Below, one piece after another: positions 49,100 to 60,160 of a stretch of 60,529 bases of DNA (its first letter is position 1; each line of letters starts with the position of its first letter). The notes below the pieces were generated by a model, which did not search any database, had not been told where the DNA came from, and saw nothing but the letters and a program-made list of their open reading frames with translations. The stretch is from Marinobacterium jannaschii DSM 6295 (lineage in GTDB: Bacteria; Pseudomonadota; Gammaproteobacteria; Pseudomonadales; Balneatricaceae), in NCBI RefSeq assembly GCF_000620085.1, contig NZ_JHVJ01000032.1, forward strand, positions 1-60,529, read 5' to 3'. The translations under genes were made by a program, and so were the position numbers.

Positions 49100-49900
49100 A
49101 TGACCGAAGCCTCAAACTCAGTACTGCTGCAACGCCGGGAAAACGGCATTGCCGAGCTGGTCATCAACCGGCCTGAAGTGCATAACGCCTTTGATGACAA
49201 TGTTATCGCCCAGATGATCGAGCACCTGAATGCCACCGATAAAGACGATTCCGTCCGGGTACTGGTGCTGCGTTCAAACGGCAAGAACTTTTCCGCCGGC
49301 GCCGACCTGGGCTGGATGAAGCGGATGGCCCAGAACAGCCGGGATGAAAACCTGCAGGACGCAGGTTACCTGGCACTGCTGATGGAACGCCTCAATAACC
49401 ACAGCAAGCCGACAATCGCATTGGTTCAGGGAGCGGCCTATGGCGGTGCCGTTGGCCTGGTCGCCTGCTGCGATATCGTAATCGCAACTCAGGCCAGCCA
49501 GTTTTGCCTGAGTGAAGTCAAAATCGGCCTGATCCCCGCTGTGATCAGCCCTTACGTCGTACGTGCCATCGGCGAGCGTCAGTCCCGCCGCTACTTCCTC
49601 ACAGCCGAGGCGTTCCCGGCAGAGACCGCTGAGCAGTTCGGCCTGGTGCATGAAACCGTACCGGAAGCCGGATTACTCGATGCCGCCTGTGAGCGCTATA
49701 TCTCCCAGCTGGCGACGAACAGCCCACAGGCGATGGATGCTGCGAAGCAACTGATCTACGCCGTCAGCAGCAAGGTGATTGATCAGGACGTTATCAACGA
49801 TACCGCGCAGCGCATTGCCGATATCCGGGTGAGCGACGAGGGACAGGAAGGACTGAGTGCCTTCCTGCAAAAGCGCAAACCCAACTGGATACAGGAGTAA
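49100..49900 (+). CDS. liuC: Methylglutaconyl-CoA hydratase
   Basis: A 266-aa crotonase. NFSAGADLGWMKRMAQ is characteristic of methylglutaconyl-CoA hydratases, and VQGAAYGGAVGLVACCDI forms the oxyanion hole. The ATG at 49100 has AAGGAG 7 bases upstream; an ATG 6 bases earlier overlaps the ribosome site. It is 10 bases downstream of liuB. It makes HMG-CoA from 3-methylglutaconyl-CoA. Confidence 0.93.
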   Translation: MTEASNSVLLQRRENGIAELVINRPEVHNAFDDNVIAQMIEHLNATDKDDSVRVLVLRSNGKNFSAGADLGWMKRMAQNSRDENLQDAGYLALLMERLNNHSKPTIALVQGAAYGGAVGLVACCDIVIATQASQFCLSEVKIGLIPAVISPYVVRAIGERQSRRYFLTAEAFPAETAEQFGLVHETVPEAGLLDAACERYISQLATNSPQAMDAAKQLIYAVSSKVIDQDVINDTAQRIADIRVSDEGQEGLSAFLQKRKPNWIQE

Positions 49901-49905
49901 GGATC

Positions 49906-51900
49906 ATGTTTAGCAAAATTCTGATTGCAAATAGGGGCGAGATCGCCTGCCGGGTTATCCAGACAGCCCATCGTCTTGGCATCAAGTGTGTCGCCGTTTA
50001 CTCCGAAGCCGATGCCAATGCGCGTCATGTCGCCATGGCCGACGAAGCCTTCCTGCTGGGGCCTGCACCCAGCAGTGAAAGCTATCTGCGTGCCGACCGG
50101 ATTATCGAGATATGCAAACAGTCCGGCGCACAGGCTGTGCATCCCGGCTATGGCTTCCTGTCCGAAAACACCGGCTTTGCCAAAGCCTGTGAAGAGAACG
50201 GTATCGTCTTTATCGGCCCCCCGGCTTCAGCAATCGCCTCTATGGGCTCTAAATCAGCAGCCAAAGAGATTATGTCTCACGCCAATGTCCCGCTGGTACC
50301 GGGCTATCACGGTGCGGACCAGTCCCCTGCCCTGCTGAAAAAAGAAGCGGAGAACTGTGGCTTCCCGCTGCTGCTTAAGGCGGTCGCAGGTGGTGGCGGT
50401 AAAGGTATGCGGGTCGTCGAGAATCTGACCGAATTTGATGAAGCACTTGAGTCTGCCTGCCGGGAAGCCAAAAACGCTTTCGGCAATCCCGATATGCTGA
50501 TCGAGAAATACCTGACTCAGCCGCGTCACGTTGAAATCCAGGTGTTCTGCGACAGCCTGGGTAACGGTGTCTACCTGGCCGAGCGTGACTGTTCAGTACA
50601 GCGCCGTCACCAGAAGGTGATCGAGGAAGCCCCGGCGCCGGGCCTGAGCGAAGAAACCCGTCGCGCTATGGGTGAAGCCGCCGTCCGCGCCGCACAGGCG
50701 ATCGACTACGTCGGTGCCGGTACCGTTGAATTTCTCTACGACGTCGACGGTTCGTTCTACTTTATGGAGATGAACACCCGCCTGCAGGTCGAACACCCGG
50801 TTACCGAGATGATCACCGGCCAGGACCTGGTCGAGTGGCAGCTGAAAATTGCCGCCGGGCAGGAGCTGCCCCTGGCTCAGGATCAGGTCAGAATCACCGG
50901 TCATTCACTAGAAGCGCGTATCTATGCCGAAGACCCGGACAACGACTTCTTGCCGGCAACCGGTACTCTGAGGTATCTCCGGACACCACAGGAGAATACC
51001 CATGTACGGGTCGATACGGGTGTTACTGAAGGCGACGAAGTCAGCGTCTACTACGATCCGATGATCGCCAAGCTGATCGTATGGGACGATAGCCGGGAAG
51101 CAGCCATTTCACGCATGGTGAAAGCGCTGGAGGAATACCGCATCGCCGGGCTTAAAACCAATGTGCGCTTCCTGCGCAACCTGGCAAACGCCCAGCCCTT
51201 CAAGCAGCAACAGCTGGATACCGGATTTATCGATAAACATCAGGCATTGTTGTTTCCTCAGCCTCACCTTGATGTTCACTATGGGCTGGCAATGGCCGCC
51301 TGCTACTTCATGGAGCAACAGAAGCGCCAGCACAGCAGCAGTGGCGACCCACACAGCCCGTTCGGCCGTCATAACAGCTGGCGCCTGAATTCAACTCGGG
51401 TGCGGCCATTCAAGCTGGAGCACGACGGTGAGATCTGTGAACTGAATATCACCGAAACCACCACCGGATACGATGTCGCAATCGATGACGCCCGATATGA
51501 TATCCGGGCCAGCGTATGCGACGATGCCCTCTCTGTGGTGATCAATGGCCATAGCCTTACCGTTCACTGCCATATAGACGAAGGTCGTCTTACCCTGTTC
51601 CACGAAGGCGAGCAGTTTATCTGTAACCGCTTCAGTGAGAGCTTTGACGCCGGTGATCACGACGCCGATGCCTCGCTGTGCGCTCCGATGAACGGCGCCG
51701 TCGTTGCCGTGCTTGTCGAGAAGGGCCAGCAAGTCAGCGCCGGAGACACCCTGGTGGTGATGGAAGCCATGAAAATGGAGCACAGCATTAAGGCACCTGC
51801 CGACGGTACAGTGGGCGAGATCTTCTTTAAGGAGGGTGAACTGGTCAGCGAAGGCGCCGAGTTGATTGCACTGGAACAGAATGATGAGGAGGCCGCCTGA
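49906..51900 (+). CDS. liuD: Methylcrotonyl-CoA carboxylase alpha (biotin) subunit
   Basis: A 664-aa subunit. The N-terminal biotin carboxylase domain (about 1-450) has [20 protein letters not shown], the ATP glycine loop [14 protein letters not shown] and [19 protein letters not shown] linker leads to a C-terminal biotinyl domain with biotin-accepting K623 in [17 protein letters not shown] precedes the start, and its stop overlaps the liuE start by one base, implying coupled translation. Confidence 0.95.
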   Translation: MFSKILIANRGEIACRVIQTAHRLGIKCVAVYSEADANARHVAMADEAFLLGPAPSSESYLRADRIIEICKQSGAQAVHPGYGFLSENTGFAKACEENGIVFIGPPASAIASMGSKSAAKEIMSHANVPLVPGYHGADQSPALLKKEAENCGFPLLLKAVAGGGGKGMRVVENLTEFDEALESACREAKNAFGNPDMLIEKYLTQPRHVEIQVFCDSLGNGVYLAERDCSVQRRHQKVIEEAPAPGLSEETRRAMGEAAVRAAQAIDYVGAGTVEFLYDVDGSFYFMEMNTRLQVEHPVTEMITGQDLVEWQLKIAAGQELPLAQDQVRITGHSLEARIYAEDPDNDFLPATGTLRYLRTPQENTHVRVDTGVTEGDEVSVYYDPMIAKLIVWDDSREAAISRMVKALEEYRIAGLKTNVRFLRNLANAQPFKQQQLDTGFIDKHQALLFPQPHLDVHYGLAMAACYFMEQQKRQHSSSGDPHSPFGRHNSWRLNSTRVRPFKLEHDGEICELNITETTTGYDVAIDDARYDIRASVCDDALSVVINGHSLTVHCHIDEGRLTLFHEGEQFICNRFSESFDAGDHDADASLCAPMNGAVVAVLVEKGQQVSAGDTLVVMEAMKMEHSIKAPADGTVGEIFFKEGELVSEGAELIALEQNDEEAA

Positions 51901-52805
51901 TGGCCCTGCCAGATCATGTCCGGATTGTCGAAGTCGGCCCCCGTGATGGCTTGCAGAACGAGCCTGGCCAGATCATTGCCACAGAGGTCAAGGTCGAGCT
52001 GATTAACAGGCTCAGCGATGCCGGCCTCAGCCATATCGAAGCCGCCAGCTTTGTCTCGCCGAAGTGGGTACCTCAGATGGCAGATGGCACTGAAGTTCTC
52101 GCGGCCATAGAGCGTAAGAAGGGTGTGACCTACTCCGCGCTGACGCCTAACCTTCGCGGAATGGAAAACGCGCTTCGTGCCGGGGTCGATGAAGTCGCAG
52201 TGTTCAGCGCTGCATCTGAGGAGTTCACGCAGAAAAACATCAACTGCTCCATTCGTGAGAGCCTTGATCGTTTTTTGCCGGTCGTCGAGCTGGCCCGGTC
52301 TGAGAACATTCCTGTACGCGGCTATGTCTCAACCGTGCTTGGCTGCCCCTATGCCGGTGATATTTCACCGCAACAGGTTGCGGCCGTTAGCCGGGAACTG
52401 ATCGATATGGGCTGTTACGAGATCTCTCTCGGTGACACCATCGGCGTCGGCACACCACTTAAAGCCAAAAAGATGCTGGAAGCTGTTGCCGCAGAGGTAG
52501 AGATACACCGACTGGCAGCCCACTTTCACGATACCTACGGCCAGGCGCTGGCAAATATATACGCCGTGCTTGAAGAGGGGCTTGCCGTGGTGGATACGTC
52601 CACCGCCGGTCTGGGCGGCTGCCCGTACGCCAAAGGCGCCTCAGGCAACGTTGCTACTGAGGATGTGGTTTACATGCTCAATGGGTTGAATATCAGTAGC
52701 GGCATTGATCTTGATAAACTGGCCCGGACCGGACACTGGATCACCCGCCAGCTTGGCCGGAGTAACGGTTCAAAAGTTGCCATGGCCCTTGGCTGCGAAG
52801 CGTAA
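51900..52805 (+). CDS. liuE: Hydroxymethylglutaryl-CoA lyase
   Basis: A 301-aa lyase cleaving HMG-CoA to acetyl-CoA and acetoacetate. [38 protein letters not shown] and the loop [17 protein letters not shown] holding the active-site cysteine are all present. It overlaps liuD by a single base (TGATG). It ends the core leucine pathway in this operon. Confidence 0.95.
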   Translation: MALPDHVRIVEVGPRDGLQNEPGQIIATEVKVELINRLSDAGLSHIEAASFVSPKWVPQMADGTEVLAAIERKKGVTYSALTPNLRGMENALRAGVDEVAVFSAASEEFTQKNINCSIRESLDRFLPVVELARSENIPVRGYVSTVLGCPYAGDISPQQVAAVSRELIDMGCYEISLGDTIGVGTPLKAKKMLEAVAAEVEIHRLAAHFHDTYGQALANIYAVLEEGLAVVDTSTAGLGGCPYAKGASGNVATEDVVYMLNGLNISSGIDLDKLARTGHWITRQLGRSNGSKVAMALGCEA

Positions 52806-52881
52806 AAAGAGATCCCGCCCGGTATCAGAACCATCTCTGTGCCGGGCCCTCTGCAATAAAAAGAATAACCAGAGGCTGAAC

Positions 52882-53463
52882 ATGAAGTCACAACCCGAAT
52901 ACCTGACCGCACTGGACCTGAACACACCAACCACCGATCAGTTGCCGCCAGAATTCCAGAAGTATTTTGCGATCTGCGAAGAGAAGCTGGGGCTGGTCCC
53001 CAATGTGCTTAAGGCATACAGCCATAACCCGGTACTGCTGGACGCCTTTTCCCGCCTGTATAACGAACTGATGATGGGCGAAAGTGGCCTTTCAGTGCTG
53101 GAGAAGGAGATGATCGCCGTCGCCGTCTCATCATCTAACCAGTGCTACTACTGCCAGGTTGCCCACGGCGCCGCCGTACGTGAACTGTCTGAAGACCCGA
53201 AACTGGGTGAACTGATGGTCATGAACTATCGCGTCGCTGAACTTTCCGAACGTCATCGCCTGATGCTCGATTTCGCCATAAAAATGACAGAAACGCCGGC
53301 ACAAATGGCTGAAGACGATCGCCAGACGCTCAGAGATGCCGGCTTCAGTGACAACGATATCTGGGATATCGCCAATGTTGCCGGTTTCTACAATATGACC
53401 AACCGGGTTGCTGCAGCCGTCGATATGCAGCCAAATCCTGAATATCACGCCAGACACCGTTAA
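52882..53463 (+). CDS. AhpD-like peroxidase-related protein
   Basis: A 193-aa carboxymuconolactone decarboxylase/AhpD family protein of the uncharacterised peroxidase-related type. The redox pair C88-x2-C91 and H95 in NQCYYCQVAHG match the AhpD active site. The ATG at 52882 is preceded by AGAGGCTGAAC. It lies 76 bases after liuE on the same strand and 100 bases before an acyl-CoA synthetase, so may be part of the leucine operon. A peroxide-defence role tied to flavin dehydrogenases is possible but inferred. Confidence 0.8.
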   Translation: MKSQPEYLTALDLNTPTTDQLPPEFQKYFAICEEKLGLVPNVLKAYSHNPVLLDAFSRLYNELMMGESGLSVLEKEMIAVAVSSSNQCYYCQVAHGAAVRELSEDPKLGELMVMNYRVAELSERHRLMLDFAIKMTETPAQMAEDDRQTLRDAGFSDNDIWDIANVAGFYNMTNRVAAAVDMQPNPEYHARHR

Positions 53464-53563
53464 CGTATAAACAAAATCAGCAACGGTAGTCGGAAATAAA
53501 AATAACAAATTTACCGGCGGGAATGCCGGTAGAGATGACAACACAAATATGGGGTCAATAACC

Positions 53564-55249
53564 ATGAGTAATCGCCCGAGCTACACCAGTGGAGTCAGCA
53601 ACCAACCACTGATCGGTATGACCATTGGTGATAAATTTGACGAGATCGCAGCGACCTATCCCGACAATGAAGCACTGGTCGTACGTCATCAGGGAATCCG
53701 CTGGACCTATCGCGACCTGAAGACCGAGGTCGACCGAGCTGCCCGCGCCTTTCTGGCCATCGGTATTAAACGCGGTGATCGCGTCGGTATGTGGTCCCCT
53801 AACAGCAGCCAGTGGACTATCACCCAGTTTGCCACCGCGAAGATCGGTGCCATTCTGGTGAATATCAATCCTGCCTACCGTCTGCACGAGCTGGAGTATG
53901 CCCTGAACCAGTCAGAGGCTCGCTGCCTGGTTACGGCAGACAGCTTCAAGAGTTCCAATTACACCGCGATGCTGCAGGAGCTGGCCCCCGAGCTACAGCA
54001 GTGCGAGGCCGGGCGACTTGAGTCTGAAAAGCTACCGCATCTGAACAGCGTGATTAATCTGGCGCAGGAATCTTACCCGGGCATGTATCGCTGGACGGAT
54101 TTTGTTTCGATGGCCGATCAGGTAGACAGCTCACAGCTGGTGCGGCTGCAGTCTGAACTTCAGTTTGATGACCCGATCAATATCCAGTACACCTCAGGCA
54201 CCACCGGCTTCCCGAAAGGCGCCACCCTCTCCCACCACAATATCCTTAATAACGGCTTCTTCGTAGCAGAAAGCATGAAGTTCACCGATCAGGACCGCCT
54301 GGTTATTCCGGTACCGCTCTATCACTGTTTCGGCATGGTAATGGGCAATCTTGGCTGCATGACGCACGGTGCAACCATGATCTACCCGGATGAAGGCTTT
54401 GAGCCGGAGAATGTACTTCAGACCGTTGCCGAGGAACGCGCGACCGCACTGTATGGCGTGCCGACAATGTTCATCGCCGAACTGGACCACCCGAACTTTG
54501 CCGAGTATGACGTGTCCAGCCTGCGCACCGGCATCATGGCAGGCTCTATCTGTCCGGCAGAAGTGATGAAGTCAGTAAACGGCAAAATGCATATGCAGGA
54601 AGTGCAGATCGCCTACGGCATGACGGAAACCAGTCCGGTTTCCACTCAGACAGCCGCCGATGATCCGTTTGAGAAACGCGTAACAACCGTTGGTCGCACC
54701 CAACCCCATCTGGAAACCAAGATCGTCGACCCCGCCAGCGGCAACATCGTTGCCCGCGGTGAGATTGGCGAACTGTGCACCCGCGGCTACAGCGTGATGC
54801 TGAAGTACTGGAACAATGAAGAAGCGACCCAGGGCGCGATCGACAGCTCCGGCTGGATGCACACCGGCGATCTGGCCACGATGGATGCAGAGGGCTATAT
54901 CCAGATCGTTGGTCGCATCAAGGACATGGTCATCCGTGGTGGCGAGAACGTATACCCTAAGGAGATTGAGGAATTCCTCTACACCCACCCGTCCATCTCT
55001 GATGTGCAGGTCACCGGTGTACCGGATCAGAAATACGGCGAGGAACTGGTTGCCTGGGTTAAGCTGGCCCCGGATGCCGGCGACGTAACCGCAGACGATT
55101 TGCGCGCATTCTGCAAAGGAAAAATCACGCACTTTAAGATCCCGCGTTACTTCAAATTTGTGGAAGACTACCCAATGACAGTGACGGGCAAGATCCAGAA
55201 ATTCAAGATGCGTGAAATCTCCATTCAGGAGCTGGGACTGGAAGACTAA
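53564..55249 (+). CDS. Acyl-CoA synthetase (AMP-forming, ACSF2-like)
   Basis: A 561-aa ligase. [20 protein letters not shown] is the P-loop-like motif, [10 protein letters not shown] the adenylate motif, and [12 protein letters not shown] holds the catalytic lysine. The ATG at 53564 begins [10 protein letters not shown] and follows GGGG 9 bases upstream. As a probable final gene of the liu operon it may activate leucine-pathway acids or acetoacetate to CoA esters, feeding the LiuR-linked thiolase. Medium-chain acids are also possible. The specificity is not readable from sequence. Confidence 0.85.
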   Translation: MSNRPSYTSGVSNQPLIGMTIGDKFDEIAATYPDNEALVVRHQGIRWTYRDLKTEVDRAARAFLAIGIKRGDRVGMWSPNSSQWTITQFATAKIGAILVNINPAYRLHELEYALNQSEARCLVTADSFKSSNYTAMLQELAPELQQCEAGRLESEKLPHLNSVINLAQESYPGMYRWTDFVSMADQVDSSQLVRLQSELQFDDPINIQYTSGTTGFPKGATLSHHNILNNGFFVAESMKFTDQDRLVIPVPLYHCFGMVMGNLGCMTHGATMIYPDEGFEPENVLQTVAEERATALYGVPTMFIAELDHPNFAEYDVSSLRTGIMAGSICPAEVMKSVNGKMHMQEVQIAYGMTETSPVSTQTAADDPFEKRVTTVGRTQPHLETKIVDPASGNIVARGEIGELCTRGYSVMLKYWNNEEATQGAIDSSGWMHTGDLATMDAEGYIQIVGRIKDMVIRGGENVYPKEIEEFLYTHPSISDVQVTGVPDQKYGEELVAWVKLAPDAGDVTADDLRAFCKGKITHFKIPRYFKFVEDYPMTVTGKIQKFKMREISIQELGLED

Positions 55250-55274
55250 GCAATACCGGCAGTACCTGAAAACA

Positions 55275-55304
55275 AAAACGCCAGCTTGATCGCTGGCGTT
55301 TTTT
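55275..55304. terminator. Bidirectional rho-independent terminator
   Basis: An 11-bp stem with core ACGCCAGC / GCTGGCGT and a 6-base loop has T-runs on both strands. It separates the leucine operon (plus) from the convergent chemoreceptor gene (minus). Confidence 0.9.
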
Positions 55305-55318
55305 ACTTCTGAATCAGC

Positions 55319-57307
55319 TCAGGTTTTGAACTGACTGACCTCTGCGCTGAGCGTAGATGCCAGAGAGTCGATCTCAATTGCCGTAGCATTGAGATGACTG
55401 ACGCTCTCATTAGAGCTGTGATAGCGCTGCTGAATGTCCATCACATTGCGATTTATCTCATCCACCGTGGCGGACTGCTCTTCCGTGGCAGCAGCATTCT
55501 GAAGGTTCATATCGTTAACCCGCGCTGCCTGATGGGTAATCAGGCTGAGCTGTTCGAGAATATTGCCGAAGTTCTCCAAGGTTTCGGCCGTCCGCTGGTG
55601 GCTGCCTTCCATCGCTTCAACAGCATCACGGCTGCCGCTCTGGAGCTGCTCAATCATCGCCTGAATTTTACTGGTCGACTCCGAGGTCTTATGCGCCAGG
55701 CTACGGACTTCATCTGCAACGACCGCAAATCCGCGTCCCTGCTCACCCGCCCTGGCGGCTTCGATCGCAGCATTCAATGCCAGCAGGTTAGTTTGCTCGG
55801 CGACACCGCGAATGACATCCAGAACAGAGCCAATCTCTTCACTGTCCGCAGCCACGCGCTGTATTACAGACATCGCACGATCAATATCGCTGGCCAGCTG
55901 ATCCATCGAACCATTGGCGATCTCAACGTACTTTTCACCCTGCATAGCTGCGCTGTTTGCAGTACTGGATTGATCTGCAGCATTCGCACAGTTCTGGGCA
56001 ACTTCCTGTACCGAACTTTCCATTTCATTGATCGCAGCGGCAACCATATCCGTCTGTCCCAGGCCGGACTGCACTTCGTTATTCACGGTAGTAACCACCG
56101 TATGCATATCCCCTACCATCTGCGAAAGACGCAGGCCTGCGCCGGAAACACTGCGTGTCAGCTGCTGCAGGTGATCGACCATACCGTTGAAGTCATTGGC
56201 AAGCTGGCCCAGCTCATCCTTACCCATCGACTCGACCGTAACGGTCAGATCCGAATTGTTACGTACCTCGGACATCGCGGTGGAGACAGACAGAATCTGG
56301 CGAGAAAGAAACGCCTGCAGGTAGGAGCCGATACCCAGCGTAATGCCCCCGCCAATCAGCGCGGTCAGAATCAGGGTAATAAATGTGCCGAACAGGCTTT
56401 GTTCAGCCGCAATAATCGATGCACTCAGGCGATCTGACAGGCTGTTCTCAACTTGCTTGAGCTTTTCAATACGCCCCGTTGCCATTTCGAACCAATAGGA
56501 AGGCTGGGTATCAAAGCCCTGCTGCTTGCTCAACGCCAGCGTGCGCAACCGGTTCACTTCATCGATACTATTTCCTTTGAGTTTTTGCTCTAGGATTGTT
56601 ACAGACGCCTTGTCAGCAAAATCCGAAAAAACTTTCAGATAGCTTTGCTGCTCAGTCAACAGTTCGATGAAACGCTTATAGAGTGTGGGGGTAAAGCTGT
56701 CCCGCGCAAAGGCAGCGCTGAGCACTGCCCGTTCAAGTCCCGCGCGTTCTTTGCTTTCCAGGAAGTAGAGATAGGCCGCGGCCTGGTTTCCGATCGCCGG
56801 GTCTTCCACATAGGTTGCCAAAGAGGATGTAAGCTGAAAAGCATCGGCAATCAGACCAGAATAGAAGCTCAGCATTGCGCTGGTCTCAACCTGGCGGCTA
56901 CTCACCGTACGGCGCATATCGTTTAAACGGGCCAGTTTGCGGTTAATCCGGGAGATCCGGTCATTTAGCTCAACAGAATACTCCTCAACGGACACTTGAT
57001 TCAGTGCCGCAACAAACTCCTCTCGCTTCTTAGCCGCCAGCTGACGCTGCCCCTGCAACTTAGCCTGAAACTGAGTTCCGTCAGAAGCAAGATAACCGGC
57101 GGAAATCCCACGTTCTTTCTGTAGCTCATGGACAAGGTTATTGGCCTTTACCGCAATATAGCCAAGCGATTCAGCCTTTTTCAGATCAGAATACTGACCG
57201 TAGCTCAGCCATATGCCCTGACCTATAAATACTGCCGCCAGCAGAAGTGGCAGGCAGACCATTAAAAACAGCTTGTGCCGTATCGGCAAATTTCTCACGA
57301 AGTCCAT
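55319..57307 (-). CDS. Methyl-accepting chemotaxis protein with NIT sensor domain
   Basis: A 662-aa chemoreceptor. TM1 is at about 11-31. The periplasmic NIT (nitrate/nitrite-sensing type) domain has [18 protein letters not shown] and a second helix bundle. TM2 is at about 303-327, followed by HAMP and a long cytoplasmic signalling coil with the hairpin tip [24 protein letters not shown] split at the family's invariant Glu/Arg. No C-terminal methyltransferase-tether pentapeptide is present. NIT domains have been linked to nitrate sensing, but the ligand here is unproven. It appears monocistronic. Confidence 0.9.
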   Translation of the reverse strand: MDFVRNLPIRHKLFLMVCLPLLLAAVFIGQGIWLSYGQYSDLKKAESLGYIAVKANNLVHELQKERGISAGYLASDGTQFQAKLQGQRQLAAKKREEFVAALNQVSVEEYSVELNDRISRINRKLARLNDMRRTVSSRQVETSAMLSFYSGLIADAFQLTSSLATYVEDPAIGNQAAAYLYFLESKERAGLERAVLSAAFARDSFTPTLYKRFIELLTEQQSYLKVFSDFADKASVTILEQKLKGNSIDEVNRLRTLALSKQQGFDTQPSYWFEMATGRIEKLKQVENSLSDRLSASIIAAEQSLFGTFITLILTALIGGGITLGIGSYLQAFLSRQILSVSTAMSEVRNNSDLTVTVESMGKDELGQLANDFNGMVDHLQQLTRSVSGAGLRLSQMVGDMHTVVTTVNNEVQSGLGQTDMVAAAINEMESSVQEVAQNCANAADQSSTANSAAMQGEKYVEIANGSMDQLASDIDRAMSVIQRVAADSEEIGSVLDVIRGVAEQTNLLALNAAIEAARAGEQGRGFAVVADEVRSLAHKTSESTSKIQAMIEQLQSGSRDAVEAMEGSHQRTAETLENFGNILEQLSLITHQAARVNDMNLQNAAATEEQSATVDEINRNVMDIQQRYHSSNESVSHLNATAIEIDSLASTLSAEVSQFKT

Positions 57308-57427
57308 AGATCGGTATTTCCTTACTTCTCAAACCCGACTCGGGCGCACAGACCGTGCGGTTTGTAACAGTTCTTACCGATACTGACCAGAGAAACTGAA
57401 ACAAATACATTCCGGCTATGATAGAAA

Positions 57428-58462
57428 TCAATCCTTTCCGGGTGATTCATGCATTTTTCCTATTCCATTAGAAACGAGACGGGGACAGGTGAAATCATTT
57501 ATATTCGACCTCAGGTCTATCGGCTGCATTTCTAATTCCTTCAGGCTTTTTTGCAAATTGAGGTCAAACGGGTTCAACTTCAGTCCCCGCAGCAGGATGC
57601 GCCGCGCAGCAGCCAGGCATCCGGCTTCATTCAGCCCCCAGGCAAGATTATTCCATAGCACAGGCTCCTCTGGTGATTGATCAAGTCCCATACGGTATGC
57701 CCGCACCGCCTCGCCAATCCGGCCCAGACTCAATAGCAGGTTTCCTGACGCAATAGCATACAGTGACTCGGCGGGATGGCTGTTTGCCAGCATACGGTAC
57801 GCCTCCAGCGCTACATCGGCCTGACGCGGCTCCAGCGGTAATATGCCGGCAACAACCTGGCTGGCAGACAGTGAAACGGGCGCCTTGCCCGGTGGCAATA
57901 TGACCAGGGCCCAGTGCCCGGATCGACTCCAGGTATTCAGAAAGGTAGATAAGGCTAAAACGTACCGGCGATTATTACCTGAGCGCAGGATCACAGTTCG
58001 GTTATCCCGGTTAAAACCGATCACGATGGCGTAGTGCCATTGCGGCCACCAGTCGAATGCCAGGTTCTGCAGTACCAGGACAGGATGGCCCGCCGCTACC
58101 TCTTTCTGCAGGGCATCCCAGGATGGCTGCAGAGGATAAGGTACTGTGCCAAAGCGTCGTGCCGTGGCCATCATATCGATCTGTAACGTCCCCTCCCTTC
58201 CGGGCAGAAACAGCACTGACTTCAGCTCGGCAGCTGTAACCTGAATGCCCTGATAACTAAGCACCGACGCCAGAGACGCCGGACCACACTGGTTGGTTTC
58301 CTGAGGGAAGAACGGCACCCCGGTGATTTCAGTTTTGCTTTCGCCGGGACCTGCCTTAAAGGATTCGAGCCCTTTCGGATCGAGCGACCCGCAGCCGCCT
58401 GAGAATACGATAAAGGCTATGGCGAATACCCGTCGGACCTGAGACAGAGGTGCTCGCTGCAT
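57428..58462 (-). CDS. PA2778-type C39-like cysteine peptidase lipoprotein with TPR region
   Basis: A 344-aa lipoprotein (lipobox SGGC, Cys24). The peptidase C39-like domain has catalytic C59 in TNQCGPASLASVLSYQG and H143 in WHYAIVIGFNRD, spaced as in papain-like bacteriocin-processing domains. The C-terminal third is TPR-like (EPVLWNNLAWGLNEAGCLAAAR). The gene begins immediately after the stop of the small membrane gene at 58463 (TAAATG junction). Pairs of this kind (PA2778/PA2779) are conserved but uncharacterised; a role in processing an exported peptide is inferred. Confidence 0.82.
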   Translation of the reverse strand: MQRAPLSQVRRVFAIAFIVFSGGCGSLDPKGLESFKAGPGESKTEITGVPFFPQETNQCGPASLASVLSYQGIQVTAAELKSVLFLPGREGTLQIDMMATARRFGTVPYPLQPSWDALQKEVAAGHPVLVLQNLAFDWWPQWHYAIVIGFNRDNRTVILRSGNNRRYVLALSTFLNTWSRSGHWALVILPPGKAPVSLSASQVVAGILPLEPRQADVALEAYRMLANSHPAESLYAIASGNLLLSLGRIGEAVRAYRMGLDQSPEEPVLWNNLAWGLNEAGCLAAARRILLRGLKLNPFDLNLQKSLKELEMQPIDLRSNINDFTCPRLVSNGIGKMHESPGKD

Positions 58463-58852
58463 TTAGCGAACAGGCCTTACAAAGGTAAATACATCTGTTG
58501 CACCTATGGCATCAGTGATCACAAACACCAAGAAGAGAAAAACAATCAGTCCGCCGATTCCCTGCCCAGCTGGCAACTGATCGAGTTTCTGATTCAGCAT
58601 AGCCACTTCAGCACTGGTCATAAACCGAACCCGATCCTGCGCCAGTTGCGGATCAATACCATAGGCCTCAAGCTGGCTGGCCAGGGCCTGGCTCTGTAAT
58701 CTCTCGATCAGTCGAGATCGATCAGCCTCATCTGACTGTAACTGAACCAGCTCCGGGGTGGAGACAAGTGCTGCCACGGCCGGTGACAGTGGCAGAAATG
58801 CCATGGAAAACACGAGTATCAGCACAAAACAGCGTCTGACAATGATGTTCAT
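58463..58852 (-). CDS. PA2779-type small membrane protein
   Basis: A 129-aa protein with an N-terminal signal or anchor (residues about 5-28), a charged helical middle (LIERLQSQALASQLEAYGI) and a C-terminal transmembrane helix (GLIVFLFLVFVITDAIG). This matches the PA2779 family. It is directly adjacent to the C39-like peptidase gene with which it probably forms one unit. No function is established; it could be the peptidase's partner or substrate. Confidence 0.82.
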   Translation of the reverse strand: MNIIVRRCFVLILVFSMAFLPLSPAVAALVSTPELVQLQSDEADRSRLIERLQSQALASQLEAYGIDPQLAQDRVRFMTSAEVAMLNQKLDQLPAGQGIGGLIVFLFLVFVITDAIGATDVFTFVRPVR

Positions 58853-59036
58853 ACCCTATCCTCATGGTTGTGCCCACAACGCTGCTAAGTATAGGAGAGG
58901 CTGACTACTGCCACCACGATACCGATTGATTACAAAGGTCTCTTCAGAGGCGCTTGTCAGGCCTCCATCCGGAAGCGGCTTCCCTTAAAAATAGTGTTAT
59001 ACTCGCCGGAATTTTATAGCCTCACGTGTTGAAACT

Positions 59037-59762
59037 GTGACCGATTCCCTGACCCTCTCTCCCATCGCCGTGGTGCGTAGCGCCTACGTCCAGAAATTTG
59101 GTATTCCGCACCAGCCCGGTATGACCGGAAGTCTGCGTTCTTTCATTGAGTTTATGCCAGATATAGCCTCAGCCGAAGCAGTCAGGGGGCTGGAACAATG
59201 CAGCCATATATGGCTGGTTTTTGTCTTCAGCGCCACAATGGACGAAGGCTGGAAGCCGACTGTACGGCCGCCCCGTATGGGCGGGAAAACACGGCTGGGG
59301 GTATTTGCCACCCGTACCCCTCACCGGCCAAACCCGATAGGCTTATCTCCGGTCAAACTGGAAGCCGTACATACATCGGGTGGAAAGGTGACACTGGAAG
59401 TCAGCGGCGCCGACCTGCTCGATGGCACGCCGATTCTGGATATTAAGCCTTATCTGCCAGGCTCTGACTGCTTACCTGAGGCTCATTATCCGCTCGCCAG
59501 CTCCCGCGAGAAACTTGATTATCCTGTTGTCTTTTCAGAGCAGGCAGACATCGAACTCAAAGCCTGGCAAAAGCAACACGGCCAGCCGATTCATGATCAG
59601 ATAGCAGAAGTATTGTTATGCGATCCCCGTCCCGGATACGCCCGCGAAAATAATGACCGGGAGTATGGGATCAATCTCTATGACCTGAACATCCGCTGGC
59701 AGGTCGCTAACGAACAGGTACGGGTAGTGTCTGTCGAAACGGACTGGGTCGAGCCAGACTGA
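59037..59762 (+). CDS. trmO: tRNA (t6A37) N6-methyltransferase TrmO (TsaA/YaeB)
   Basis: A 241-aa UPF0066-family enzyme that methylates t6A37 of threonine tRNA to m6t6A using SAM. IGVFATRTPHRPNPIGLSPVKL is the diagnostic core (shown in part: ATRTPHRPNPIGLS) and GTPILDIKPYLPGSD the second. The C-terminal segment LCDPRPGYARENNDREYG is typical of the gammaproteobacterial form. The start is a GTG at 59037 with no strong ribosome site. Confidence 0.92.
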   Translation: MTDSLTLSPIAVVRSAYVQKFGIPHQPGMTGSLRSFIEFMPDIASAEAVRGLEQCSHIWLVFVFSATMDEGWKPTVRPPRMGGKTRLGVFATRTPHRPNPIGLSPVKLEAVHTSGGKVTLEVSGADLLDGTPILDIKPYLPGSDCLPEAHYPLASSREKLDYPVVFSEQADIELKAWQKQHGQPIHDQIAEVLLCDPRPGYARENNDREYGINLYDLNIRWQVANEQVRVVSVETDWVEPD

Positions 59763-59765
59763 GTC

Positions 59766-60080
59766 TTAACGCTGCTGCAGGTCATCCAACCAGCTGACTG
59801 CAGCCATCACAGCCGGCAAGCCAATGGTACTGATCAGCAGTAACAGGGTGTGATAAAGCTCCTCCTCTGTTGCGCCAGCTTCCAGCGCCCGTCTTGCATG
59901 ACTGTGCACCGCGCCCTCTGAGCGAATAGCCGCCGCTGCGGCCAGCTGAATCAACTGAGCCTGGCGCTCATCCAGCGGCCCCGCCTGTTTCGTCTTTTCG
60001 CCTAACTGCTCGAGCGCTTTGAACAGTTCCGGGTTACGTTGCTGCTGCTTCAGGTATTGTTTCACCGGAATTTTTGACAT
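59766..60080 (-). CDS. Carboxymuconolactone decarboxylase-like protein lacking the redox cysteines
   Basis: A 104-aa CMD/AhpD-fold protein. AAAAAIRSEGAVHSHARRAL and GATEEELYHTLLLLISTIGLP define the family. The usual CxxC pair before the histidine is replaced (SEGAVHSH), so it cannot act as an AhpD-type peroxidase by the known mechanism. It is convergent with trmO, with 3 bases between stops, and is transcribed from about 60100. Confidence 0.8.
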   Translation of the reverse strand: MSKIPVKQYLKQQQRNPELFKALEQLGEKTKQAGPLDERQAQLIQLAAAAAIRSEGAVHSHARRALEAGATEEELYHTLLLLISTIGLPAVMAAVSWLDDLQQR

Positions 60081-60160
60081 CGTTATTCTCCGCAGACTTT
60101 CACTTTACCTTAGTCAGCATTCCGATCCGCTGCCATCCGGTGTGCAAAGCCACAAAAACA

